From Oreohelix idahoensis (Eukaryota > Mollusca > Gastropoda > Stylommatophora > Oreohelicidae), in NCBI GenBank assembly GCA_024509875.1, contig JAMPIV010017795.1:124001-188000 (forward strand): 64,000 nucleotides of DNA, in the 5' to 3' direction. The notes under the pieces were generated by a model that worked only from the letters and a program-made list of their open reading frames with translations, was not told where the DNA came from and made no database searches. Below, piece after piece: positions 10,623 to 21,477 of this stretch. The translations under genes were made by a program, and so were the position numbers. Position 1 is the stretch's first letter; every line of letters begins with the position of its first letter.

Positions 10623-11410
10623 CTAAATATGCAGGCCTGTCGCCAGGACAAAGTCCACAGTCTTTTCCAGGTCAGCGCGGCAGCCCCGTAACTTCTGCTT
10701 GAGCTCAGCACCCCCTGGCCAGGTCAGACGTTGTGGGTCATCATGGGTTGGGCAGTTTGGAGAATGTGTTGGGGGTGGTCTGGATTCCAGTTCCACATGG
10801 ACATTCATTTGTATGAGATATCCTGAGGCAATAGAGATGGCCTAGTAGTCTGCAGTGTCCAGTTCTCAGGTGGAATATGATGGTCTGTTGGTGTCTGTTA
10901 AGGATTGGGTCATCTCTGCTGTATGTATCACCTTCCTCTGGTTTTTGTATTTGTTGTGGATGATGGTTTTAGCTTCTCAATAGGGCAATGGGTGGCTGAA
11001 TTGTTCCATTTTACTGCCACTTCTAGATAGAGCATCTGCTCTCTCATTTGCAGTGATTCCACAATGGGGCAATGGTTGATGACCTTTGGATAATCTTTGG
11101 ATAATGTTAAGTTCAGATCTGATCTCATGTGTCATGTTTTCATTTCCGGTGTTCTGTATTGATTTAAGTAATGATCTACAGTCAGTGAAGATTACTATCT
11201 TAGGTGGTGGCTGTTGTTCTGATCTGGTGAGGATTTTCAGAGCTTGTAGTAGTGCCATAGCTTCTGCCCTGAAATTGAAGATCTTGCCATTTGGGAAGGC
11301 CTTTCAGATGATCTTCTCGTTTACGAATCTTATAAAAATGCCTCCGCCGTCATTCTTTACTGCCCCCTCTGCGGATCCATCTGTGTATACTTGTGTGTTG
11401 TTTTTTTTTT
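10623..11410 (-). pseudogene. LINE RNase H domain and C terminus (remnant)
   Basis: The minus-strand frame shows an F-N-F-R-A-E-A-M-A-L-L-Q-A-L segment (about 11255), V-I-F-T-D-C-R-S-L-L (about 11185) and N-E-R-A-D-A-L (about 11035). These are the E, second D and last D regions of an RNase H fold. A C-terminal stretch resembling the tail of RNase H-bearing LINEs ends at 10623. Frameshifts separate the parts. It is the 3' end of a jockey/I-like LINE in NSUN2 intron 1, related in type to the fragments at 34936-36041 and 50958-51776 but a different family. Confidence 0.72.
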
Positions 11411-11688
11411 CCAGATTTGTAATATATCAATAAGGCGAGAGGTAGGGTAGGAATATTAGGTATCATCTTTGTTTATGTGCGTTCTAAAATGTTGATGAAA
11501 CCGCAAACAAAACATGTGACACAGTATAGTAGACCTATGTGTAGATTACTCTGATAATTGCGGTGAAACTTATTCTGTAGGTGACTGCAATGGCCTTATG
11601 TAGGCCTACTTAAACATGTTCCATTTCTACTGCTTATTTTCAAGTGCTGCTTGTGGATAACAACTGGCATCTATTTTGAGCACCTCAG
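11411..11688. other. Intron 1 sequence before the LINE target
   Basis: No feature recognised, except that the last bases form a possible plus-strand splice acceptor (gagcacctcag at 11678-11688). Confidence 0.4.
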
Positions 11689-11750
11689 TAAAACCTAAAA
11701 TCTGGCTAGGAAACAACGAGTTAAAATACCAACTAAGAGTACAGATGGAC
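11689..11750 (+). other. Possible plus-strand exon, part 1 (disrupted)
   Basis: After a candidate acceptor (11688) an open plus-strand frame runs to 11750, where the big LINE is inserted. The same frame resumes at 28342 and ends at a consensus donor (gtgagc) at 28431. The frame is continuous across the restored target site, about 50 codons in total. I do not recognise the protein. It may be a fossil exon, an older transposon ORF, or chance. Confidence 0.25.
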
Positions 11751-12599
11751 TTCTTCTTTGATCCTTAGCCGCCGACCGTCAGAGCAGTCAGTGGCCATTA
11801 CGCCTGGTGGCGTACTGTAGGGCAACAACAAATTGATTTCACTTTGCGCGGTCGGTGGCCATCCTTCGTACAGTGCCCCAACTCTGGCTCTTACCTCGCA
11901 TCTCAGCCTCCACAGTCCTCCGCCAAGTTGTTTTTGGTCGGCCTCTCTTTCGTTTTCCTTCAGGGGTCCATAGCATAGCTGTTCTTGTGATGGCATCAGG
12001 GTCTCTTCTGAGGACATGGCTCCAGCGTCTGCCAGCTATGATGGTGTGCATGTCCTCTTGCTTGCTCCGAGTAAGCAGATCTTGGTTGGTGATGGTATTC
12101 GGCCAAAAGATTCGGAGAATTTTTCTTAGGCATGTTGTGTGAAAAGAGGACAATTTCGACATTTCCTTCTCTGTAACTCTCCAGCTCTCCACGCCATAGA
12201 GAAGCACAGAAAGCACACAGCTCTGATATAATCCTAATTTTGTGCTTATGCTGTACTGAGAGGACTTCCAGATGTTCTTTAGACTAAAAAAGGCTGTTCT
12301 TGCTTTGTTTATTCTGATGTTGATGTCTTTGCTTGCTCCGCCGTCTGGTGTTACTATGCATCCTAGGTATGTGAAGGCGTCTGTCTGTTCCAGTTGCTGA
12401 TTCCTTACTGATATAGGCTCAGGGTTGCTCACATTGAGCGCCATGACCTCTGTCTTCTTTAGGCTGATGTTCAAGCCCACCTGCTGGATATATTTATTAG
12501 GTCTATCCGTATTTTCCTGGATGTGTTGATGTGAATGTGCTAGTAGTGCAATGTCATCTGCATACTCCAGATCTTCCAATGTAGAAAATGTAGTCCATC
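11751..12599 (-). pseudogene. LINE reverse transcriptase, C-terminal half
   Basis: The open minus-strand frame 12579-11839 carries the RT active-site box EYADDIALL (about 12560), SLKKTEVMALN, TYLGCIVTPDGGAS, VLLYGVESW and GKRKRGRPKTTW. This is the typical order for the palm/thumb and C terminus of CR1/RTE-like LINE RTs. It continues the RT from 22316-23181 across the gypsy insertion. The last 120 bp, non-coding, include the ccaggcgtaatggccactga and gacggtcggcggctaagg blocks shared with the SINEs, then the agaagaag tail. Confidence 0.9.
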
Positions 12600-13437
12600 T
12601 GTTACGGTGTTATTTTAAATGACGGCGTCTGCTGGGGTTTAGCCGTGCGCAACGTTTAGGGGTCATTAACATTTATAGAATATGTCGATATTTTACGGTA
12701 TACTGAACGCGAAATATATGCGGAAATTATGACGCATTCGCGTTGGGAAGGTCACGCTGGGTGACTTGGTTACATTGCCCTTGTTACGCTATCCGTCAAG
12801 CAAGAAAGTCGTGTCTTGTATTTCTTCCAAGGAAAAGGCTTAGTATATAGCCTATATTATATATATGAATCAATGTAGAACTCAGGGTCAGTTCGGATAT
12901 TAATCTAAGTATGAGATTAATTAAATTAAATTAAATGATGGAAGGAGAATCGCATTATGATTCAAATTGTAGCTGTCAAGAACTCATGCGCTCATTTCTG
13001 GCTGTTGACTACAACAGCGCACGTATATAGCCACGATGTTCATCTGACATATTATTTTGACACGGACGGATACTTACTGATATTATTTGGAATTCATTGT
13101 TATGCTGAACTGTACATGAAGTTTTGTGAATGTCGGATATCGTCTTTTGTATGAACCTCAATACATGTGGACTCAGAAGCAGAAAGCTTGATCTTTTACT
13201 TACGTTTCGGGTTTGGTTCACAGCTGTTAATGTTTACGTTTTCCAACACGATAGCTCTCCCACAAGGGAAATCAGCTAAGATATAATATGCAAATCAGAA
13301 CGTCGAAGGGATGTTCTGATGGTCAGAGCTAACCATCAATACCAAACTTTAACTACATCTAGAGAGTGACTTTACTCTTCAATCAATAATAGAAGAACGA
13401 AGGAACAGCAGCAAACACACCAACCAACCCCGTCACA
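12600..13437 (+). repeat. 5' LTR of element A
   Basis: 838 bp, starting tgttacggtg and ending ccgtcaca. A 65-codon open frame inside (12957-13154) is present in both LTRs but shows no family signature, so it is not called. Confidence 0.95.
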
Positions 13438-15157
13438 ACTGGTGGCCATTAGTGGTCTTGAAATTTTCAAAAGAGCGAACCTCAAAAAAAAAAAAATAAA
13501 AAAATAAGACATTTTTCCTTTCGATCCAAAATGGACATTATTATGCAAAAACACCGGTGACGTCATGCCCTTGACAACAGTACGAACGGTTGCAAAAGTC
13601 AGCAACATTCAATGTCCTTCAAAAAAATTTATTTGGAGCTCTCAAACAGCAAATGAAACGTATTGCTAATGTCTTCAATGTTTCAAACAAGCTCGCGAGT
13701 CTGTTGGCGAAGCAGATAATGTACTGTATTACTGCCAAAAAAAGATAAGTAACTGATTTTAAACGTTACCATATTTCGTCCTGTTTGTCCGATAACGCCA
13801 TGTTCTTTTTTTTTTTTGTAGCCATGTTAAATATTGTTTCTGTCCTTTTACATGTAGCGGGTATGGATGGGCGGCGAATTATAATCAGTTCTATGGCTCC
13901 TTGGATGCTACGAATTGATTGTAATTGTTCTTAAGGCCGTGAATTAATAGCATTTCGCGAAGAACGCGTCGAATACATTATCGGTGATCGTGTCGTTCGG
14001 ACTTGCATTAATTCACCTTGCATGTTAGGTGTATAGTCATGTTATAACTGTGGTATTCTAGTGTATTTGGTTCTAATTTTTATTCAGTTCTTTAACAATG
14101 TTTGTAATCTATCGTGTTTTTTCTGACCTTACTATCTTTCAGTTTATATTTTTGTTGTACGACCGTTAATGAGTCCATGTATACGTCACTAATTGTTGTG
14201 TACGCAGGTTAATTATCTATTCAGTTCATTCTTTAATTCTCACTTCCGGTCTAGTCAACTTAGTTGTAAATGCATTTTTATTGTGAAAATGTCTTTGTTG
14301 TATGTTAATAATGTTCTGTAATCCTTGGTTAACCCATTGTATTGTTTGTCTTCAATTCATCCCTTTATAATTTAATATTAATACTATAATTTATTCTTTA
14401 ATAAGAGTATAGATTAATATGATTAAATTTTTAAGAGTTTTAAAGAGGAATTAGGGACTTTGCACCAATTTGCAGTGATGGTCCAAGAAATGGGCAATGC
14501 ATTTTATTGCTCATGATTATGACATAATATACTATGATTAATTATTATAACTTTATAACATATTAAGACATCTTCTTCTTCCATCCTTAGCCATCAACCG
14601 GCAAAGCAGTATGTGGCCAGTACGCCTAGTGGCGTCTTAGGGCAACAACAAATTGATCAATCTATCGCTGTTTCCACCACGCCTGGTGGCGTCTTTGTGG
14701 AACAAAAACAGACCAAACAATCTATCATTGTTTCCGTAATCAGATTGGTTGGCAAGCAGGTGATCAGCCCACTGTGCATATTAAGACATATTAAATATTA
14801 ATTAGTACACTTTCTCAGTACTACAGTGGGAACTTGGTGACAATTAATATTAAATAACCTAATTATTTAGGAATAATACCCATAGTTATTAAATATTAAT
14901 ATTAAGTGCATGATATAATTTCAGCACCTTGTATAACTAACTATCATAACTATTTATGATAGATATTAGCGGGTATATATATATATAATATTTTTACAAA
15001 ATATTATAGATTTGTGGAACTTATAAATAACAATACGGGAATACTGCAATTTCTTATATTAATTATTCATTCGTTGAGTAATTATAATTATTGACATAGA
15101 TTCTAGTGGTGATTACAAGACATAAGTAATTGAATACTTAAATAAATTAACTTCAAG
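13438..15157 (+). other. Element A leader (PBS and 5' UTR)
   Basis: A likely primer-binding site starts two bases after the LTR (tggtggccattagtgg, from 13440); the tRNA is not identified. The remaining 1.7 kb is AT-rich, non-coding and contains the SINE at 14572-14776. Confidence 0.6.
14572..14776 (-). mobile_element. SINE sharing the LINE 3' end, copy 1
   Basis: A 205-bp minus-strand retroposon with a perfect 13-bp duplication catattaagacat (14559-14571, 14777-14789). The head (gtgggctgatcacc) and a repeated middle (gacgccaccaggcgt, then gacgccactaggcgt) match the copy at 35526-35732. The last 60 bp match the 3' end of the local LINE family, and the tail is gaagaagaag. It is a LINE-dependent SINE inserted in the leader of element A. 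Confidence 0.9.
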
Positions 15158-16006
15158 ATGCTTAACTTAGACTATTTTATTAAAAATGGTAAGGATTTTG
15201 GAAAAAAAGGAGAACTTCTCGAGGCTTATGCATTGGCTGAATTTACAAAATATAAGGCAGAAGAGGAGGAAAAGAAAGCAGAATTAAGACAAGAAGAAGA
15301 AAGAAAGATGGCAAGAGATGAAATCCTACGTATTGAAGAAGAAAATAAATTGAAACGACAGGAAATCATACTGCAGCAAGAAATTGAATTGCAACGGCTT
15401 AAATTGGAAACAGCAAAACTTAATTCACAGGGTGCTGCAGCAAGCCAAAATGATAATGCTCAATCGGGATCTTCATCCAACCGACTTAAGGGCAATTATT
15501 ACTTTAAGCTACCACCTTTCAAATTACACGTGGACGACCTATCATCATGGCTGGCGCGCTTTGAGGATATATGTAAGGTCAATAACCTTGACAAAACTGC
15601 ATGGGCACTTAAACTTAAGGAATTTCTGGATGGCGAACCTGCAAGTGCAGCACAAAATATTGATCCTACATTAGCCACAGACTATGAGGCCATTAAGACT
15701 TTGTTATTACGTCGTTTCCACTTGAACGAAGAGGCATGTAGATTACGTTTCAAAAGTTTGTTGCCAGATAATAATAAAGATTTTACAGGATTTATTGCTA
15801 ACATACGCAATACTTTTAACAGATGGGTTGAACTAGCAGGTGTCAACAAATCTTACGACAAGTTAGTCGATTTGTTATTGAGGGATAAAGTATTATCTTC
15901 TGTCAGCCCACCATTCTTTGCTTATCTGCAAGAAAGAAAACCAGAAACTATTGATGAGTTAGAAAAAAATTTCTTTAAATTACTGCACAGCTCATCCGAA
16001 TGCTAA
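15158..16006 (+). CDS. Gag polyprotein N-terminal part, element A (frame broken)
   Basis: 282 codons starting at the first ATG after the leader. It opens with MLNLDYFIK, then a Glu/Lys/Arg-rich coiled coil (residues about 30-90). A capsid-like region follows (about 115-280) with a SSWLARFEDICKVN motif and an LPDNNKDFTGFI segment. Element D has the same layout in one frame with pol. Here a frameshift near 15970-15985 ends the frame early and the remainder continues in the frame of 16020-18320. Gmr1-type gag capsids are the known source of the vertebrate SCAN domain. Confidence 0.88.
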   Translation: MLNLDYFIKNGKDFGKKGELLEAYALAEFTKYKAEEEEKKAELRQEEERKMARDEILRIEEENKLKRQEIILQQEIELQRLKLETAKLNSQGAAASQNDNAQSGSSSNRLKGNYYFKLPPFKLHVDDLSSWLARFEDICKVNNLDKTAWALKLKEFLDGEPASAAQNIDPTLATDYEAIKTLLLRRFHLNEEACRLRFKSLLPDNNKDFTGFIANIRNTFNRWVELAGVNKSYDKLVDLLLRDKVLSSVSPPFFAYLQERKPETIDELEKNFFKLLHSSSEC

Positions 16007-16019
16007 TATTTCTGGCTCG

Positions 16020-18320
16020 TTGATAAGAGAACCTCTTCCTGTAGCCTCCAATATGGCATATCATAGTAATAACAAACCAAGAACACACAGTGTAGACAGA
16101 GGTAGGTTCAAAGGAAACTATGACATTAATTTTCATAAGGGACATAATAACTTTAACAATAACTTTAATAGAGGAAGACAACAAAACAGAAATTATTCAC
16201 CTCAGTCAAGATACAACAGTAATCCACGTAACTCAAGTTATAATCGGTCATATCAATATAATAATGGTAACAATTGGAAGAATAGCGATAATTATAACTC
16301 GAGACATCGAGATAACAATTACAATAGACGACAACGGGATAATTCAACTAATTATTCTCGTAATCGTTCTCATTCTCGTGGATCTTCACATTATAACCAT
16401 AATACCAGGGCAGCAGTTACAAATGATATCACTCCTAAGGTTCAGGTTCCACCTAACGATAATACAATGCATTCTTCTGCTGCATGCTTTGCTATAAATT
16501 ATAACGTGGCGAATAGTTGCCCACAATGCAATCTTATTTTTCAGAAGGCAAAGGAGACAGTGCTAAACTGCGGACACATTCCACCAGAAGTAGGTCTTGC
16601 AGCCAATGATGGAACAGGCTCTCTGATTTTTAACAGAGGGATAGTTAACGGTTCTATAGTTTCTGTATTGAGAGATTCGGGGTCCACAACCATTGGAGTG
16701 CGACAGTCGCTGGTACATCCTAGCTGTGCAATGGGGGAATATGTCCGTTGCATGACTTTTGGGGGAACTATTGAGTTTTACCCCACAGCTATTATCCATG
16801 TTAAAACACCTTTTTTCACAGGGAATGTGAAGGTATGCATGCTGAAAAAGCCGATTGCAGACCTTATGGTGGGTCGCATACACGGCAGCAAGGATTGTTC
16901 ACCAGAAGATATTATTGAATGGGAGAGACACAATCTATGCACTGGAAACGCCGTGACGACTAGAGCTCAGACTATGCTCATGGAAAGTGTCAATGATAAT
17001 AAGATGGATGCAGAGAAACAGGAGAATATTGAGGACAATTCACCTATTGACAGGGAATCATTTGCAAACAAACAAAAAAATGACAAATCTTTAAATAAAT
17101 TTTTTAACCTAGTTAATAAGGTTGATAATTTATCATCAGGTAATAATAACAAAAATTGGTTTATTATTAAAAATAATATACTGATTAGATGTTTTAGTGA
17201 TAAATCACAGGTAAAACAACAAGTGATGGTACCGGCTGCTTTTAGACGGTACATTCTTCAACACGCGCATGATTCGCAGTGTGCAGGACATATGGGATAT
17301 ACTCGAACACGATCTCGAGTATTGTCTTCATTCTTTTGGCCAGGAGTGTCACGGGATATTTCGCAGTATGTACGTTCTTGTACTACGTGCCAGGAAGTGA
17401 AAGCACGTGGAGCTTTTCACACGGCGCCTATTCAGGCTTGCGATATCTCAGTACGACCTTTTGATAAGATGGCCATAGATATAATTGGTCCACTTCTACC
17501 ATCTGCAAGAGGACATAGATTTGTTCTCACATGCACTGATTTATGCACACGATGGCCAGAAGCCATTCCATTGAAGACCACCACTACCACAGATGTAGCT
17601 GATGCATTACATCTAATTTTTTATAGAATAGGGTTTCCTAGAAAATTATTATCTGACCATGGGTCGCAGTTTATATCCGATACCATGAAGGAAGTAATGA
17701 AAACCTGGAACATTGATAGAAATTTGAGTAGCATTTATCATCCCATGAGTAACGGTGCAGTTGAAAGACTTAACCGTACGCTTAAGCAACTTTTACATAA
17801 GGTTACTGTTAAACACCCTCAGGACTGGGACAGAGCACTCCCAGCTGTCCTGTTTGCTTACCGAGAGGTGCCACATGAACAAACTGGCTTCTCTCCCTTT
17901 GAGTTAGTTTTTGGTGCCCCTCCGAGAGGTCCTATGGGACTGATAAAAGATTTATTAATTGATGCAGAGATGACTCAGGACACTCAGTCATCTTATGAGT
18001 ATGTGATTAATCTTCGGAATAATATTATTGAGTCTTGCCAATTGGCAACAGCTTCTTCTGAGGCTGCAAAAGCTAAGGCTCGATCTATACAAAATCGATC
18101 TAGACGATTACGCCAATTATTCCCAGGCGATGAAGCTTATGTATTACTCCCTCAAAATAACAATAAGTTATTGATCTCATGGACTGGTCCTTATAAAGTT
18201 ACTGATAAAATTTCAGACGTTGATTACGTCTTAGATATCAAGGGACACAGAAAGATATTCCATATTAATATGCTCAAGCAATTTCATACACGTCCTATAC
18301 ACTTAGTCAATTTTTCATGA
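16020..18320 (+). CDS. Gag C-terminus, protease and integrase, element A
   Basis: 766 codons. Residues about 20-135 are a basic Asn/Arg/Gly/Ser/Tyr-rich stretch with no CCHC knuckle. Next comes a C-P-Q-C...C-G-H cluster (about 167-187) and a retropepsin-like protease with RDSGSTTIGV (about 218). Integrase follows: an H-x-H...C-x-x-C zinc domain (HAHDSQCAGHMG ... CTTCQ), a catalytic core with D in MAIDIIGP, D in LSDHGSQF and E in NGAVERLNRT, and a GPY/F-type C-terminal module (WTGPYKV). All three D-D-E residues are present. A frameshift near 18310 separates it from RT. Confidence 0.92.
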   Translation: MIREPLPVASNMAYHSNNKPRTHSVDRGRFKGNYDINFHKGHNNFNNNFNRGRQQNRNYSPQSRYNSNPRNSSYNRSYQYNNGNNWKNSDNYNSRHRDNNYNRRQRDNSTNYSRNRSHSRGSSHYNHNTRAAVTNDITPKVQVPPNDNTMHSSAACFAINYNVANSCPQCNLIFQKAKETVLNCGHIPPEVGLAANDGTGSLIFNRGIVNGSIVSVLRDSGSTTIGVRQSLVHPSCAMGEYVRCMTFGGTIEFYPTAIIHVKTPFFTGNVKVCMLKKPIADLMVGRIHGSKDCSPEDIIEWERHNLCTGNAVTTRAQTMLMESVNDNKMDAEKQENIEDNSPIDRESFANKQKNDKSLNKFFNLVNKVDNLSSGNNNKNWFIIKNNILIRCFSDKSQVKQQVMVPAAFRRYILQHAHDSQCAGHMGYTRTRSRVLSSFFWPGVSRDISQYVRSCTTCQEVKARGAFHTAPIQACDISVRPFDKMAIDIIGPLLPSARGHRFVLTCTDLCTRWPEAIPLKTTTTTDVADALHLIFYRIGFPRKLLSDHGSQFISDTMKEVMKTWNIDRNLSSIYHPMSNGAVERLNRTLKQLLHKVTVKHPQDWDRALPAVLFAYREVPHEQTGFSPFELVFGAPPRGPMGLIKDLLIDAEMTQDTQSSYEYVINLRNNIIESCQLATASSEAAKAKARSIQNRSRRLRQLFPGDEAYVLLPQNNNKLLISWTGPYKVTDKISDVDYVLDIKGHRKIFHINMLKQFHTRPIHLVNFS

Positions 18321-18321
18321 A

Positions 18322-18876
18322 CTAGATGACAATACTGTATCTACTTGTCATTATTCTAATCTATCTGTTATACAGGAGGAAGAATCTTCTTTTCCTGAAG
18401 TGCAGATGCCTTTACCTGTACTTATTGTCCAATCTACTGAATCTTGGCGTGATGTGACCATTTCTTCTACGGTTACACCGCAACAGCATCAACGCATTGC
18501 TGATCTTCTACAATATTTCCCAGTTGTGTTAACGGATGTACCGGGTTGCACATCTGTAATTAGTCACGATATTATTCTTAACGATGATACACCAATTCGT
18601 GTTCATCCTTATTCTGTACCTCTACATTTTCTGAGTAAGACATCTCAGGAACTCGAACAGATGATATCATTAGGTATTATTGAGACTAGTACATCTCCAT
18701 TTTCTTCTCCTTTAGTCATTGTCCGGAAAAAGGACAACAACATACGTTTATGTGTTGACTATAGGAAACTTAATGCGCAGACAGTACCTGATAGCGAACC
18801 ACATCCTATCCTTGACGATTTACTTCCTCATCTATCCAATGCTACACTTTTCACTAAAATTGACTTAACCAAAGGT
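18322..18876 (+). pseudogene. Reverse transcriptase N-terminal part, element A
   Basis: An open frame carries the T-D-V-P-G-x-T spacer motif typical upstream of Ty3/gypsy RT, then RT fingers: P-Y-x-V-P, LGIIETSTSPFSSPLV, NNIRLCVDYRKLN and FTKIDLTKG. The frame is cut right after the K-I-D-L-x-K-G box by a LINE insertion. It resumes at about 19371. Confidence 0.9.
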
Positions 18877-19369
18877 GAAGATCAAATTATACAAATCACT
18901 TGTATTATCTATTCTCTTGTATGGGTGTGAGGGCTGGACACTCACTGCAGATACGGAGCGAAGGATTCAGGCTTTCGAGCATAAATGTTATAGAAGAATT
19001 TTGCGCATTTGCTATAAAGAGCACAAAACAAATGTCTATGTTAGAGAGAAGATAAACACCTATGCAGGCCATCAAGAACCACTTTTGTCAATAGTGAAAC
19101 GTCGAAAGCTTGCCTGGTTTGGGCATGTAACTCGTCATGACTCCCTTTCGAAAACGATCCTCCAGGGAACAGTCGAAGGTAAACGGAGAAGAGGAAGGCA
19201 AAGAAAATCCTGGGCTGATAACATCAAAGAATGGGCAGGACACGGTTTCTCCACACTTGTACGCATTGCTGAGAATAGAGAGCAGTGGAGGACCCTGTCT
19301 GCTGATGCTTCCACCATGGCACCCCTACGACCCATGACGGGTTATGGGTTGAGATGATGAGAGATGATG
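18877..19369 (+). mobile_element. 5'-truncated LINE fragment inside the RT of element A
   Basis: An open frame to 19357 encodes the C terminus of a LINE RT: VLSILLYGCEGW, then HKCYRRILRI, RKLAWFGHVTRHD, and GKRRRGRQRKSW. It ends with a (gatga)n tail at about 19350-19369. This family differs from the LINE at 11751-28331. A clear target duplication is not visible (at most tga). Confidence 0.88.
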
Positions 19370-19370
19370 A

Positions 19371-20349
19371 TTGGCAGATTCCACTAACCGAAAGAGCCAA
19401 ATACTACACAGCATTCTCAACTCCACAAGGTCTTTACCAGTGGAACGTGATGCCTTTTGGGCTAATGAATGCTCCAGCTACCTTTATTCGCATGATGTGA
19501 AAAATTTTAGCAGGTAGATCAGATATAATTACCTACATTGACGACATATGTTTGTTTAGTTCATCATTTGAGGAACATTTTTTGGGTCTTAAATCAGTTT
19601 TGGAAATATTGCGGGATAACCATTTAACCGCTAAACCAACTAAAATTCAAATAGCGTGTAATGAGATAACATTCCTGGGACACATTATTGGATCAGGACG
19701 TATCCAAACAATTCCCAGTACGGTTTCTAAAATATTAAATTTATCTGTTCCTCAAACGAAGAAACAGGTTAGGAGTCTGTTAGGGTTAATCCAATACTAT
19801 AGCAGATTTGTACCTCACCTATCATCCATCACGGCTGTCCTGTCATCGTTATTAAAGAAGAACATGCCATTAAGGATAAATTGGACAGACGAATGTGACA
19901 AAACTTTTCGCACTATCTTAAACATTTTTTCATGCCCACCTGTTTTAAGATTATCAGATGCCTCTAAAAAGTTTGTTCTACGTACAGATGCGAGTAATTA
20001 CGGACTCGGGGCTTGTCTACTCCAATATCATGATGATGTCCTTCACCCTGTACTTTATATCTCACGCAAGCTGAAACCTCCGGAGACTAAATATTCGACT
20101 GTAGACAGAGAATTGCTCGCCGTAATCTGGGCAATTACCAAACTAGAAAAATTTTTGCTGGGATCTCCTTTTCTGATCCAGACTGATCAGAAATCTGTAG
20201 CAGCATTACGTCGTTCAAACCATAAAAGTCCAAAGCTTGCACGATTTGCTATTGCGTTGCAACCATATGAGTTCGAAATACAGTCGATACCAGGAACTGA
20301 GAACGTCATAGCCGATACATTGTCCAGACATCCTACGGATTCTGAATGA
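19371..20349 (+). pseudogene. Reverse transcriptase end and RNase H, element A
   Basis: It resumes with W-Q-I-P-L-T, then FGLMNAPATFIRMM and the catalytic YIDDICLF box. An in-frame TGA at 19498-19500 lies just before that box. RNase H follows from about 19970 with VLRTDASNYGLGACL, DRELLAVIWAI and QTDQKSVAAL, and ends with V-I-A-D-T-L-S-R-H-P. The stop and the LINE insertion make it non-functional. Confidence 0.9.
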
Positions 20350-21477
20350 ATATTACTATTTCAAGAAATTTTTCTGACTAATCAAGCATTACATTTACAA
20401 TGAACGTTATTAATGTCACGTCAGAATATACAACACTTCAGTTGGACTTCCTACTTAAATAAGGACATTTCGAAATAAACTATTGTGATCAAAATATCAA
20501 GTTTTACGGATCGTTTGAAAATTTGGACTTCACTTCCACTTTGCGTATCACTCATTTCGATTGAAAACTGTTAAAAGGAACAATCTCTGATGAAGAAGGG
20601 ACAGATACGTTGATGACTTATTCAATTTACGTTCAAAGTTTAATAAAGGAACTAACGATGATTGGATAATCATATCATAATTCGATAATATGAACCTTGT
20701 GTCTTAATGAACTTTCATACAAGTCAACAGGATGTAACAACGATTGGATCTTCATGTCCGATATTGTTAAATTTTCTAGTTATTAAATTAATATATAATA
20801 AAATAAAGTTAAAGTGTGATGAAATAAAAAAATAAAATATACTAAGAAAAGATGAAACAAAATAATATCACACCAATTAAACCTTTTAATTAGTGTAATT
20901 ATTAAGGTAATAGATATTAGATTATGACATTTCATATTTATAGTTAAAATGTATGAATTTTTTCAGTTCTTTTCTTCTGATTGCGTTAATTTAATTAGGT
21001 ATCTATCCTTACACTTCATTTTCACACGCATTCTAATTTAATGTATACTTTAATATTTAGTTTTAATTGTCCGTACTTCTCAATTTTTATTTCTTTTACT
21101 CTCTTATACTATTTCTCATTTTCTTCAATAAGATATTAATTAGTTAGTACCATACGTACATATTATAATTAATTATTTTAATTTTAATTAGTTAGAATAA
21201 TTTTAATAACACCTCACATTATTAGTTAGTCGATACATACATCAAATTAATTAGTTAATTAGTTAGTGACAGTGACATTTCCTTGTTTAATATAAGTTAT
21301 ATGTATGATATGACGTTGATTTTATTATAAGATATTACTGACATGACCACGACACTGTTCTAGATAGAACATCGTAGGTCATACGTCGGGTTTTGTTAAA
21401 TTTTTGATAATTTGATTAATATTGTTCAAAAAAAATCTATCTAATAGATTTTTTTTTCCCCCGTCTGACAGGAAATC
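20350..21477 (+). other. Element A 3' untranslated region
   Basis: AT-rich and non-coding, with no env-like frame. The polypurine tract is unclear; the bases before the 3' LTR are gtctgacaggaaatc. Confidence 0.6.

Noticed and set aside
12957..13154. 65-codon ORF present twice (also 21835-22032)
   Set aside because: It is duplicated because it lies in both LTRs of element A. It has no family signature, and its antisense is equally open.
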